Assembly: GCA_031274525.1 (NCBI GenBank)
Contig: JAISQA010000028.1
Location: forward strand, 1-36,180
DNA from: Candidatus Margulisiibacteriota bacterium
GTDB lineage: Bacteria > Margulisbacteria > Termititenacia > Termititenacales > Termititenacaceae
Length of the DNA stretch: 36,180 nt
Reading direction: 5' to 3'
Shown here piece by piece: positions 1-7,269 of the stretch. Under the pieces are notes generated by a model. The model searched no databases and was not told the DNA's origin. It saw only the letters and a list, made by a program, of their open reading frames with translations. A program made the translations under genes and the position numbers. Each line of letters opens with the position of its first letter. Within the stretch, counting starts at the first letter, position 1.

Positions 1-767
1 GTGCCGCCGGAAATAGTATGCGTATGCGCGGCAAACTCGCTTAACGTACCGCCGGAAAGAGTATGCGTATGATCGCTCACGCTGGCCGCCGAACCGCTGG
101 AAAAAGTATGGCTGTGTGCTCCGCCAGTATTTATCGAAATGCCCGTGGTGCTGGAATTTACGCCATTAGTAGAACTGTATACATATGGACCATTAGAGAT
201 ATTGTTAGTGTCATTTCCTGACCTGGGTTCTGTGGTGCCGCTATAAAAACGCAGCGTATGACTGTGCCCCGGATCGGTAATGCCATGCCCATGCCCGCCG
301 CCGGACTCCACGGTACCGGTCACCGGATGTGTATGCGCACCGCCGGACGCCACAGTACCGGTCACCTGGTGCGTGTGCCCACCGCCAGACTCCACCGTGC
401 CGGTTACCGTATGGCTGTGCGCCCCGGAGCTGCTTACCGTCAGACCGCTTAGCGCATGACTATGCACCGGCAAATTACCCGTGGCCAAAGTCACGCTATT
501 GCTGCCGCCAGTGCCTCCTTTGGCCGTGCTGCCCATAATAAACTTATCCTGTAGATTCGGCGTCCGGCCCGCATCAGCATTGGCCTTGTTGCAGGCGTAC
601 CAGCCCGGTATGGTGTAGTTATCCGACCAGCCGGTTCCGTCATACATCAGGATCGTCCCCACCGGTAAAATAGTCATTATGCCTAAATTGTCTATACTCG
701 CCTGCAAACCATTCTTTAAATCAATAATATCCTGCGCCAGCATTGGCTGACCTTTAGCTATTACCAT
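1..767 (-). CDS. His-rich phage tail-collar-like protein (3' end outside window)
   Basis: This reading frame is open from ATG at 767 to the window edge (about 255 codons) and is absent from the ORF track because it is not closed. A site AAAGGGG sits about 8 nt before the ATG. The N-terminal 40 residues look helical. A tail-collar-like module follows (PVGTILMYDGTGW, then GWYAC, TPNLQDKFIMGS and a GGSNSVTLATGNLP stretch ending in HSH). The rest is a series of 14-residue repeats of the form GTVESGGGHTHQVT, with many HxH pairs. In phage T4 short and long tail fibres such HxH pairs bind metal in the receptor-binding tip. No other phage structural gene is visible. It diverges from an XRE regulator at 905, an arrangement repeated at 12.7-14.0 kb. 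It is either a tail-fibre-type surface binder or an orphan prophage remnant; the family call is firm, the role is inferred. Confidence 0.8.
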   Translation of the reverse strand, partial: MVIAKGQPMLAQDIIDLKNGLQASIDNLGIMTILPVGTILMYDGTGWSDNYTIPGWYACNKANADAGRTPNLQDKFIMGSTAKGGTGGSNSVTLATGNLPVHSHALSGLTVSSSGAHSHTVTGTVESGGGHTHQVTGTVASGGAHTHPVTGTVESGGGHGHGITDPGHSHTLRFYSGTTEPRSGNDTNNISNGPYVYSSTNGVNSSTTGISINTGGAHSHTFSSGSAASVSDHTHTLSGGTLSEFAAHTHTISGG

Positions 768-801
768 AAGATTTCCCCTTTCTATTATATATTCTCCGCT
801 T

Positions 802-807
802 ATTATA
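802..807 (-). promoter_or_regulatory. Extended -10 promoter of the collar-like gene
   Basis: On the minus strand the sequence reads TGTTATAAT, an extended -10 element. A candidate -35 (TTGCGT) lies about 16 nt upstream and falls inside the palindrome at 822-847. The predicted start gives a leader of about 28 nt that contains the AAAGGGG ribosome site. Confidence 0.55.
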
Positions 808-821
808 ACACATAATTAACC

Positions 822-847
822 AAACGCAATAAAATTTTATTGTGTTT
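822..847. promoter_or_regulatory. 26-bp palindromic operator-like site
   Basis: The core CAATAAAATTTTATTG is a perfect 16-bp palindrome. It extends to 13 bp per arm with one mismatched pair. It lies between the divergent collar-like gene and the XRE regulator and overlaps the presumed -35 of the former, so it is the natural candidate for the regulator's operator. This is an inference from position and symmetry. Confidence 0.55.
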
Positions 848-904
848 TGAAAATATGGAAATTATTCTGAATGGTTAAACTTTTATCTAAAATGGAGCAA
901 AAAA

Positions 905-1282
905 ATGGACCGAGAGATCACCGATAAAGACCTCAAAAATTTGATCAGCAAAAAATTAAACTGGCTGCATAAGCAACACAAGAAAACGCTGGAAGAAGCC
1001 GCCTTTAACTTGAAATTAGATTATGTTCAGTACTATATGCTGCTCAAGGGTTCCCGGCTGCCGCATCTGCTCACGCTGGTAAATATCAACAAAATTTACG
1101 GTCTGAGCATGGATTGGTGGTTCCATGATCTGGATAAATTGAAGCCCAAAGAGCAGAAAAAACTAAATAAAAAAATCACAGAATTTGAATTGATCAGCAG
1201 TTTCAATAAACTGGACGCTAACGCCCAAACCGTGGTGCTGCGCCTGCTCAAAAATTACCACAAAGAACGCAAGCACAAATAG
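905..1282 (+). CDS. XRE-type helix-turn-helix regulator
   Basis: This is a 125-residue, lysine-rich protein. Residues about 25-70 fit the XRE/Cro helix-turn-helix pattern (TLEEAAFNLKLDYVQYYML, then a GSRLPHLLTLVNI stretch, then YGLSMDWWF). The C-terminal 50 residues are a charged helical tail. A GGAG site precedes the ATG by 7 nt. It is divergent from the His-rich collar gene, with a long palindrome between them, so it probably controls that gene and itself. It ends one base before the convergent stop of the truncated priA, so it may mark the edge of inserted DNA. The sequence is AT-richer than the neighbouring housekeeping genes. Confidence 0.7.
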   Translation: MDREITDKDLKNLISKKLNWLHKQHKKTLEEAAFNLKLDYVQYYMLLKGSRLPHLLTLVNINKIYGLSMDWWFHDLDKLKPKEQKKLNKKITEFELISSFNKLDANAQTVVLRLLKNYHKERKHK

Positions 1283-1283
1283 T

Positions 1284-1577
1284 CTATTTCGGCGTGATCA
1301 GCTTCACCGCTGTTTCGGGAAAACATTTGTAATAATCAGCGATCCAGCCGACCAGCTCCACCAGATCCGCGCCAAAATTAGAACCGCCGCTGATCTTTTG
1401 CACGGGCAGAGTTTTGAACTCCGGCCTGGCCACAAAGCGCAGGATATAACCGGTATAGTTTTTACCGCGCAGGGTAACCTCCGCAGCACAGCCGATCTCC
1501 GCCGCGGCCTGTTCCCCGGCCGGCACAGCGTAAGTATAGATCTTTTGATTTACATATATTTCGGCAAAGTCTTTCAT
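1284..1577 (-). CDS. priA: PriA N-terminal domain only (truncated primosomal protein N')
   Basis: The 97 residues match the start of PriA: FAEIYVNQKIYTYAVPAG, a GCAAEVTLRGKNYTGYIL strand region, then LVGWIADYYKCFPETAVKLI. This is the 3'-DNA-end-binding (3'BD) domain of the replication-restart helicase. Full PriA is normally 700-800 residues, so the winged helix, helicase and zinc-binding parts are missing. The gene starts 3 bp after coaBC, the common gmk-rpoZ-coaBC-priA order, so this is the native priA position. The stop lies 1 bp from the convergent XRE gene. Either the gene was cut by arrival of the collar/XRE pair and is now a fragment, or a free 3'BD domain is retained. I favour truncation. 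Intact helicase motifs may lie elsewhere in the genome. Confidence 0.7.
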   Translation of the reverse strand: MKDFAEIYVNQKIYTYAVPAGEQAAAEIGCAAEVTLRGKNYTGYILRFVARPEFKTLPVQKISGGSNFGADLVELVGWIADYYKCFPETAVKLITPK

Positions 1578-1580
1578 CCG

Positions 1581-2747
1581 TCACCGGACGCGGCTGAAAT
1601 GCCGGCCGACTCTCTCGATAATTTTCTCCGCGGTCTGAGTTTTGGGCATTCTGTCCAGCGCTTCCGGCTGGTTTTGGCCGTCGAGCAAGACCACCGCCGA
1701 CTCCGCGCTGCCCAGCGCCGAAGTGTCGTTGGCCACCAGCAGATCGACTTTTTTGGCTTTCAGCTTGGCCGCGGCATTTTTGAGCAGGTCTGCGGATTCC
1801 AGCGCAAAGCCGACTATGTACTTATCTTTTTTCTGTCCGGCAAAATATTTCAGAATATCCTCGGTCTTCACCAGCTCGATAGTCAGTTTATCCTGCCCGG
1901 CTTTTATTTTATGCTTACTGACCGCCGCCGGCCGGTAATCCGACACCGCCGCGGCCATGATCAGCGCATCGGCCGCCGCAAAATTTTTAGCGATCTCGGC
2001 TTTAAGCCCCTGCACGCCGTCTACGGCCCCGGCATCTATATACACGACTTCCGCGCCGGCCTGCTCCGCGGCGGCTTTGAGCGCCAGCCCCATTCTGCCG
2101 GAGGAATTATTGGTCAGTGTCCGCACCGGATCCAGCGGCTCCCGCGTCCCGCCGCCGGTAATGATGAGCTTTTTCCCGCGCAGCGGAGGCGCAGCAGCGG
2201 GCGTATCCACCGCTCCTGTCAGCTTCTGGATCGCCGCCAGGATCACCTGATTGGCGGGATAACGCCCCGTGCCGGAAGTCCCGCAGGCCAGCGGCCCGCT
2301 CTCCGGCTCCAGCACCGTGCAGCCGTGTTTTCTTAATTTCTGGATATTTTCCTGAGTGAGCACATTTTCCCACATGCCGGTATTCATGGACGGCACCAGC
2401 AGTTTGGGACAGGCCGCCGCGAGAAAAGAAGCGGTCAGGATATTGTCCGCCAGACCATGGGCCAGTTTGGCGATAGTATTAGCCGTGGCCGGAGCCACGA
2501 CATAGAGCGCCGCGTCTTCCGCCAGCGCGATGTGCGGCACCGGCTCGCCGCCGGACGCGAACTGTTCGGAACAGACCGGATTACGGGAAAGCGCGCGAAA
2601 AGTAACCGGGGTGACAAATTTAGCCGCGGCTTCGGTCAGCACCACCTGCACCGTATAGCCACTTCTCTTGAGCAGACTGACCAGACCCGCGGCCTTATAA
2701 CAGGCGATACCGCCGGTTATTCCGACTATTATTTTCCGGCCGGCCAT
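1581..2747 (-). CDS. coaBC: CoaBC: phosphopantothenoylcysteine decarboxylase / phosphopantothenate-cysteine ligase
   Basis: This bifunctional coenzyme A enzyme has 388 residues, the usual length. It joins cysteine to 4'-phosphopantothenate and then decarboxylates the product. The N-terminal flavoprotein CoaC half (1-180) shows GITGGIACYKAAG, the active-site His in PHIALAED, PSMNTGMW, and the substrate-flap Cys in LACGTSGTGR. The CoaB half shows ITGGGTREPLDPVR, NNSSGRMG, AAAVSDYRP followed by KIKAG (the conserved lysine), and VGFALES. It lies between rpoZ and the priA fragment, with 6 bp and 3 bp gaps, so one transcript is expected. All key residues are present. Confidence 0.95.
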   Translation of the reverse strand: MAGRKIIVGITGGIACYKAAGLVSLLKRSGYTVQVVLTEAAAKFVTPVTFRALSRNPVCSEQFASGGEPVPHIALAEDAALYVVAPATANTIAKLAHGLADNILTASFLAAACPKLLVPSMNTGMWENVLTQENIQKLRKHGCTVLEPESGPLACGTSGTGRYPANQVILAAIQKLTGAVDTPAAAPPLRGKKLIITGGGTREPLDPVRTLTNNSSGRMGLALKAAAEQAGAEVVYIDAGAVDGVQGLKAEIAKNFAAADALIMAAAVSDYRPAAVSKHKIKAGQDKLTIELVKTEDILKYFAGQKKDKYIVGFALESADLLKNAAAKLKAKKVDLLVANDTSALGSAESAVVLLDGQNQPEALDRMPKTQTAEKIIERVGRHFSRVR

Positions 2748-2753
2748 GACATT

Positions 2754-3026
2754 TTACTTCTCTTTCTTTTTAGTCTTCTTGATGCTCTCGATGATCTTGA
2801 GGCCGGTCTCGGCCGGCGGTTCCGGCTCCTCGACCACTATCTCGGCCCGGATCTTATCGTCCATTATCTCGCCCAGCGCGACCAAAAGATCACTGTCTTC
2901 TTCCGTCCTCTCGACCTGCGGCACCGCGCCGTCCTTGAGCTGCCGCGCGCGCTTGGCCGCCACCACCGACAGCATAAAACGATTGTCCAGTTTCTTTAAG
3001 ACCTCTTCCAGCACTATTTCTTTCAT
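2754..3026 (-). CDS. rpoZ: RNA polymerase omega subunit
   Basis: This is a 90-residue protein that helps assemble the beta' subunit of RNA polymerase. LDNRFMLSVVAAKRARQL matches the conserved omega core, followed by an acidic middle and a lysine-rich tail. I start it at the internal ATG at 3026 (MKEIVLEEVL) because AGAAGGAGC lies 5 nt upstream; the longer ORF-track start at 3071 runs back into gmk. It sits directly between gmk and coaBC, the standard neighbours. Confidence 0.85.
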   Translation of the reverse strand: MKEIVLEEVLKKLDNRFMLSVVAAKRARQLKDGAVPQVERTEEDSDLLVALGEIMDDKIRAEIVVEEPEPPAETGLKIIESIKKTKKKEK

Positions 3027-3048
3027 GTTTGCTCCTTCTGGACAAAAA

Positions 3049-3630
3049 TTATTTGCCCTTGATTTCCGCATCGATTATTTTATTGAGCGCGCCGATGCAG
3101 GCGTTCAAATCCTCGTTCATTATCTGATAATCATAATTATCAGCCAGAGCCAGTTCCTGCCGCATTGTGGCCAGCCGGATGCCCATCGTCTCCGGCGTCT
3201 CCGAGCCTCTGGTCTGCATCCGCTTGACCAGCTCTTCCTCGCTCGGCGGCAGGACAAATATCGAACGCAGATCCGCAAATTTCTTTTTCAAATTTACGCC
3301 GCCCTGCACATCGACCTCAAACAGCACATTTTTGCCGGAAGCTAAAAGCTCCTGCACTTTGGCCCGGCTGGTGCCGTAATAATTGCGGTGCACCTGCGCG
3401 TATTCCAAAAATTCGTCGCGCGCGATCCGGGCCTCAAAATCCGGCCGGTCTATGAAATAATAATTCACGCCGTCCACTTCATCCGCCCGCGGCCGACGCG
3501 AGGTGTACGAAACAGAAATGACCAGATCGGCGCGCAGCCGCAGCAATTCCTGCACAACTGTGCCCTTGCCCACGCCCGATGGCCCGGATATGACAAAGAG
3601 CCTGCTTGCAGATTTTTTATTCCCCGACAT
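3049..3630 (-). CDS. gmk: Guanylate kinase
   Basis: Guanylate kinase phosphorylates GMP to GDP with ATP. The protein shows the P-loop GPSGVGKG, SVSYTSRRPRADEVDGVNYY (GMP-binding region), and FLEYAQVHRNYYGTS, FEVDVQGG and RGSET further on. With the ATG at 3630 it has 193 residues, typical of the family. The ORF-track start at 3654 is a TTG with no ribosome site. The ATG also lacks a clear ribosome site, but TGCTAAGAT, a good extended -10, lies 10 nt upstream, so a very short leader is likely. The gene also follows the pilin gene by about 25 bp, so read-through from the sigma54 pilin promoter is possible. Confidence 0.93.
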   Translation of the reverse strand: MSGNKKSASRLFVISGPSGVGKGTVVQELLRLRADLVISVSYTSRRPRADEVDGVNYYFIDRPDFEARIARDEFLEYAQVHRNYYGTSRAKVQELLASGKNVLFEVDVQGGVNLKKKFADLRSIFVLPPSEEELVKRMQTRGSETPETMGIRLATMRQELALADNYDYQIMNEDLNACIGALNKIIDAEIKGK

Positions 3631-3640
3631 AGGGGCTGTA

Positions 3641-3646
3641 ATCTTA
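3641..3646 (-). promoter_or_regulatory. Extended -10 just before gmk
   Basis: The minus strand reads TGCTAAGAT, with 10 nt to the gmk ATG. Predicted transcription would start about 3-4 nt before the ATG. It gives the housekeeping genes their own promoter inside the pilin transcription unit. Confidence 0.45.
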
Positions 3647-3655
3647 GCACACAAG

Positions 3656-4045
3656 TCAGCCGTTTGTTAACTCCAGCAGGACAGTGGCGCCGTCTTTTTT
3701 ATAAGCCGTCAGCGTATACTCGCCGAGCCCGGCATTGAGGCTGTAAATAATCCGCCCCGCCGTGTCCCCGGCCAGATAATCCCGCCCGGTAAAAGGATTG
3801 CGGTAGGGCTGCACAGCCATTATGCCGCTCAACTGCGCCAGCGGCAGAGCTTCGCCGGCGGGATAAAAATTATTATCCAGATAATAACCCTCCACCTCGG
3901 CTTGTACATTGTACAATAGTGTGCGCACCGCCGCTTCTCTGGCTCTGGTCTGCGCGCCGGCCAGATTGGGGATCAGCGCCGCGGAAAGCATGCCCATGAT
4001 CGCCAGCACCACCAGCAATTCCAGCAAAGAAAAACCTTTTTGCAT
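3656..4045 (-). CDS. Type IV pilin / pseudopilin-like protein
   Basis: The 129-residue product starts MQKGFSLLELLVVLAIMGML. This is a class III prepilin signal: cleavage after Gly4 leaves Phe1 and Glu5 in the mature protein, followed by one hydrophobic helix. The rest contains YYLDNNFYPAG, YRNPFTGRDY and Gly/Tyr-rich strands like the short GspG/ComGC group. I start at 4045 rather than 4096 because AGGAGGTG lies 6-7 nt upstream. A full sigma54 promoter match precedes it. The comM-gspF operon just upstream, also with a sigma54 site, points to a DNA-uptake or competence pilus, although a type II secretion role cannot be excluded. Confidence 0.88.
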   Translation of the reverse strand: MQKGFSLLELLVVLAIMGMLSAALIPNLAGAQTRAREAAVRTLLYNVQAEVEGYYLDNNFYPAGEALPLAQLSGIMAVQPYRNPFTGRDYLAGDTAGRIIYSLNAGLGEYTLTAYKKDGATVLLELTNG

Positions 4046-4098
4046 AAAACACCTCCTCTCCGGCCTATTTTTCACAATCAATCTAACGTATGACAATC

Positions 4099-4114
4099 AG
4101 CAAAAAATATGCCA
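4099..4114 (-). promoter_or_regulatory. Sigma-54 promoter of the pilin gene
   Basis: The minus strand reads TGGCATATTTTTTGCT, matching TGGCA-N6-TTGCW with correct -24/-12 spacing. Predicted transcription starts near 4088, leaving a 5' leader of about 43 nt with a strong ribosome site. The upstream side forms ATGCCAGGTGGCAT, a palindrome around the -24 element. Confidence 0.85.
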
Positions 4115-4255
4115 GGTGGCATAAAAAATTGATTTTTGCTTCCTGTCCCGCTTTATCCGGATCGCGCGCTGCCGGCGGCAGAACAGGCCGCGCCGGAACC
4201 GCTGCCTGCTTCAGCTGAAATTTACGGATTTATTACAGCTGCCGGCCGGTAATGT

Positions 4256-4261
4256 TATAAT
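4256..4261 (+). promoter_or_regulatory. Extended -10 placed for a leaderless start
   Basis: TGTTATAAT is followed by 6 nt and then the ATG at 4268. No ribosome site is present. Transcription starting 7 nt after the -10 would begin at the A of the ATG. Confidence 0.6.
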
Positions 4262-4267
4262 CTAACC

Positions 4268-4597
4268 ATGCGGAAAGTTTTAGGGCTTTTGTTGATTTTA
4301 CTCTGCTGCGGGCTGGCCGAAACCAGACTCGGCCGCTGGTATGTGGTCGTCAACGATAATTCGCCTTACGCCGCGGTGTCCGGCGACAAAACCCTCAGCA
4401 GACTGCCCAAAGACGCCGTTGTCCGCCTGATCAAAAACGAGACTATTGCCGAAACTATCGTTATCTTCCCGCTGCGGGTGCTTAAATTAATGGTCACGGT
4501 CGAGCCGCGCGGCAACTGGCTGGTCGAATACAACACGGAAAACCGCGGCTATATGTGGGACAGCGACCTGCAGCTCAGTTCCCGGCAAAATTATTAA
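4268..4597 (+). CDS. Small secreted SH3-like protein, unknown function
   Basis: The 109-residue product begins with a signal peptide (MRKVLGLLLILLCCGLAET). The rest reads as short strands ending GNWLVEYNTENRGYMWDSDL, like a bacterial SH3-type fold (WVEY...GYMW). There are two Cys in the signal region, but the lipobox is poor, so signal peptidase I cleavage is more likely. It converges on gspF with a 9-bp gap. No known partner is visible; its place beside the pilus genes may be chance. Translation is probably leaderless. Confidence 0.6.
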   Translation: MRKVLGLLLILLCCGLAETRLGRWYVVVNDNSPYAAVSGDKTLSRLPKDAVVRLIKNETIAETIVIFPLRVLKLMVTVEPRGNWLVEYNTENRGYMWDSDLQLSSRQNY

Positions 4598-4606
4598 GCC
4601 GCCCGC

Positions 4607-5512
4607 TTAAAACTCCAGTCCGGACAGGCTGAACAAAGGACGAAAAAAACTCCAGCTGATCAGCGCGATAACACCGCCGGCAAACAAAAGCAGCCCCGGC
4701 TCCAGCCAGAATAAAATGCCGTCGATTTTGCGCTGATAATTCTGCCGACAGGCATTCTGTAAATACTCCAGACCGCGGGAATAATTGGCTCCGCCGCCGA
4801 CGGTCAGGAGTTTTAATTCCGCGCGGCTGAAAACTTCCGCTCTGGCCAGCGCCTCGCCGACCGGCAGGCCTTTATTCAGATAAAAATAAATCCGCGCCAG
4901 TTCAGGCTGCGGATTGGCCGGCAGATATTCCGCCAGAAAATTGGCCAGTGGTATACCGGCGCGGTCTGTCAAAAGCAGCAGATTCAGCTGCTGGAGCGTA
5001 TTCTGCAGGCGTTTTAAGCCGGTGCGCTCCAGCAGCAGTCCAGACAGCGGCCGAACCGCACAGCCCGGCGCCACCACCAGACCTATAATCAGCCATTGCC
5101 AGAAGCGCGGACTCTGCCGGCCGCCCAGCTCCGCGGTCAGACCGTTAAACATGGGCAGCAGAAAAAATATGAAGCCCAGCAGCAGGAGCAGCGTAAAGAC
5201 CAGCGTCAGGACCGGATAGGCCGCCTTTTGCCGCAGGGCCTTCTGAAAACTTATTTTGTTTTTATAATACTCCAGCGCCAGCGCGATAAAATCCCGCAGC
5301 CGGCCGTTCAGCTCCGCCGTGCGCAGGATCAAGGCCATTTCCGGTTCCAGCTCCCAGACCGCGCTCCAGGCCTGTCCGCGCTGCAAACGCTGGCGGTAAC
5401 GGCAGCCCAGCTCGCTGGCCAGCAGCTCCAGTATCTCGCCGGGCTGATAACCGCAGCGCAAAAAAGCGTCCAGCTCTTCCAGCAGCTCCAGATTTTGCTT
5501 GAGTTCAGGCAT
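4607..5512 (-). CDS. GspF/PilC/ComGB-like inner-membrane platform protein
   Basis: The 301-residue protein is shaped like a T2SSF platform protein. A cytoplasmic helical domain (1-115, with CGYQPGEILELLASELG) leads to the first membrane helix pair (YPVLTLVFTLLLLLGFIFFLLPMF, then WLIIGLVVAPG). A second helical domain (GIPLANFLAEYLP ... LPVGEALARAEVF) and a last membrane helix (LLLFAGGVIALISWSFF) follow. It is shorter than typical GspF (about 400) and closer to ComGB. I start it at ATG 5512 because it overlaps the end of comM by 8 bp, a coupling arrangement; the longer track start lies deep in comM. It would anchor pilus assembly in the membrane. No assembly ATPase is in the window. Confidence 0.75.
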   Translation of the reverse strand: MPELKQNLELLEELDAFLRCGYQPGEILELLASELGCRYRQRLQRGQAWSAVWELEPEMALILRTAELNGRLRDFIALALEYYKNKISFQKALRQKAAYPVLTLVFTLLLLLGFIFFLLPMFNGLTAELGGRQSPRFWQWLIIGLVVAPGCAVRPLSGLLLERTGLKRLQNTLQQLNLLLLTDRAGIPLANFLAEYLPANPQPELARIYFYLNKGLPVGEALARAEVFSRAELKLLTVGGGANYSRGLEYLQNACRQNYQRKIDGILFWLEPGLLLFAGGVIALISWSFFRPLFSLSGLEF

Positions 5513-7037
5513 GCGGCACCCCCGGCAAAAAAGAGTTTTGTTTATACTGCAGGGCTTCGGCGATATGCTCGTCACGCACCTTATCCATGCCGCCTAAGTC
5601 CGCTATAGTCCGCGCGACCTTGAGCACCCGGTCGTAAGCGCGCGCGGACAGACCCAGCTTCTCCGCCGCCGCAGCGAGCAGCCGCCGCGCGGCGGCATCT
5701 ATACCGGCCAGTGACCGCAGGTCGGACGGACACAGCTGGGCGTTGGTATACAGACCGGAGCGCCCGGCAAAGCGGCTGAGCTGTCTGGCGCGCGCGGCCG
5801 TCACCCTCTGGCGGACCTGCGCCGAGGTCTCGCCGCCGGATTTTGCGGCCAGTTCACCGGCGCTCAAGGACGGCACTTCCACAAAAATATCTATTCTATC
5901 CAGAACCGGCCCGGACAATTTGCGCCAGTAATTAGCGATCTGCGGCGGCGAGCAGGAGCATTTTTTACTGGCGTCCAGCGCGTACCCGCAGGGACAGGGA
6001 TTGAGCGCCGCGGCCAGAATAAACCGTGCCGGATAGGTGACCGCCGTCAAAGCCCGCGAGATAGTGATCTCGCCGTCTTCCATAGGCTGGCGCAGGACTT
6101 CCAGCACCTGCCGGTCAAATTCCGGAAATTCATCCATAAATAAAACGCCCAGATGCGCCAGCGATATTTCACCGGGCCGGGGATTGTGCCCGCCGCCGGC
6201 TATGCCGGCCGCGCTGATCGTATGATGCGGCGCGCGGAACTGCCGGCAGCGCACCAGACCGCGGCGCAGCAGACCGGCCACGCTGTATATTCTGGACACT
6301 TCGATAGACTCCTCATAAGTTAATTCCGGCAGGATCGAGGGCAAACGCCGGATCAGCATCGTTTTACCGCAGCCGGGCGAACCAGCCAGCAGGACATTGT
6401 GGCCGCCGGCCGCCGCTATTTCCAGCGCGCGCTTGGCCAGCGGCTGCCCTTTGACTTCCGCAAAATCGCCGCTAAACGCCTGCTCCGCGGCGGTCTGTTC
6501 CGGCTGATAGGGGCTAAGCTCCGCCTTGCCGGACAGATAGGCCAGCGCCTCCGCCAGATCGCGCAGGGGAATTACCTTTAAATCCCTGAGCACAGCGGCC
6601 TCCTCCGCATTCTGCGGCGCGAGCAGCAGTTCCCGTATCCCGCGTCGGCACGCCTCTATAGCGATGGCCAGCACGCCGCGCACCGGCTTGATATCGCCGT
6701 TGAGCGACAGCTCGCCCAGAAAAAGTTTGTCGCGCAAAACCGCCGCGGGAAACAAACCGGCATTGGCCAGCATGCCGATCGCGATCGGCAGGTCAAAAGC
6801 CGGCCCTTCTTTGCGCAGATGCGCCGGCGCCAGATTGATCGTAAATTTACAAAACAAATCCACCGGGATCCGGGAATTTTTAATGGCAGACTCGATGCGC
6901 TCCTTGCTTTCTTTGACCGCGGCATCCGGCAGACCCACGATAGTGTGCCGCGGCAGGCCAAACATGGTATCCACCTCGACCCGCACCATTTGCGCTTCCA
7001 GACCCAGCACCGCCGCCGAATTAACTGTAGTTAACAT
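5505..7037 (-). CDS. comM: ComM/YifB family Mg-chelatase-like AAA ATPase
   Basis: This 510-residue protein is the full family length. The N-terminal ChlI-like domain (about 20-140) carries GLPRHTIVGLPDAAVKESKE and NLAPAHLRKEGPAFDLPIA. The AAA core carries Walker A GSPGCGKTM, FRAPHHTISAAGIAGGG, LFMDEFPEF, NPCPCGY and GPVLDRIDIFVEVP. The C-terminal lid has ARQLSRF and AYDRVLKVARTIADL. ComM is a helicase that extends recombination branches during natural transformation in Gram-negative bacteria. The ATG has AAGGAGG 5 nt upstream. A sigma54 promoter lies at 7166-7181. It overlaps gspF, so recombination and pilus functions are made together. Confidence 0.92.
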   Translation of the reverse strand: MLTTVNSAAVLGLEAQMVRVEVDTMFGLPRHTIVGLPDAAVKESKERIESAIKNSRIPVDLFCKFTINLAPAHLRKEGPAFDLPIAIGMLANAGLFPAAVLRDKLFLGELSLNGDIKPVRGVLAIAIEACRRGIRELLLAPQNAEEAAVLRDLKVIPLRDLAEALAYLSGKAELSPYQPEQTAAEQAFSGDFAEVKGQPLAKRALEIAAAGGHNVLLAGSPGCGKTMLIRRLPSILPELTYEESIEVSRIYSVAGLLRRGLVRCRQFRAPHHTISAAGIAGGGHNPRPGEISLAHLGVLFMDEFPEFDRQVLEVLRQPMEDGEITISRALTAVTYPARFILAAALNPCPCGYALDASKKCSCSPPQIANYWRKLSGPVLDRIDIFVEVPSLSAGELAAKSGGETSAQVRQRVTAARARQLSRFAGRSGLYTNAQLCPSDLRSLAGIDAAARRLLAAAAEKLGLSARAYDRVLKVARTIADLGGMDKVRDEHIAEALQYKQNSFLPGVPHA

Positions 7038-7051
7038 TTTTACCTCCTTGT

Positions 7052-7075
7052 GTATTACAAAATGTATTACAAAAC
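7052..7075. repeat. 24-nt repeat shared with the thiH 5' end
   Basis: Two 12-nt units (GTATTACAAAAT, GTATTACAAAAC) lie in the comM leader. The same 24 nt, with one mismatch and on the opposite strand, lie at 15069-15092 in the first codons of thiH. Confidence 0.7.
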
Positions 7076-7165
7076 CTTTGCGCGCAAGAGCGTGTCCTTT
7101 TTTGCCGCGCCAGCAATAACACCTCTATTGCCTCAAAGCACCGGTTTTGTTATATCTCCGAAAAA

Positions 7166-7181
7166 AGCAAAATTTATGCCA
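7166..7181 (-). promoter_or_regulatory. Sigma-54 promoter of comM-gspF
   Basis: The minus strand reads TGGCATAAATTTTGCT, matching TGGCA-N6-TTGCW with exact spacing. The -24 flank (CACCTGGCATA) is the same as at the pilin promoter. It predicts a leader of about 117 nt before comM. Confidence 0.8.
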
Positions 7182-7269
7182 GGTGGCGGTTGAGCGCCTG
7201 TTTTCTGGCGTGCCGGCAAATACCGGCGCGCGGCGTGCATTTTTGCTGGATTTTTAGTAAAGTGGCTTT

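Noticed and set aside
258-538. Plus-strand ORFs 258-452 and 329-538
   Set aside because: They arise from the complementary strand of the repeated GHTH codons of the collar-like gene, which is open on the minus strand.
1398-2336. 312-codon plus-strand ORF over coaBC
   Set aside because: Antisense shadow of coaBC with no recognisable motif.
4115-4135. Plus-strand sigma54 promoter toward the gene at 4268
   Set aside because: The -24 half TGGCAT is present through the palindrome, but the -12 is shifted by one and lacks GC; a consensus extended -10 explains the gene better.
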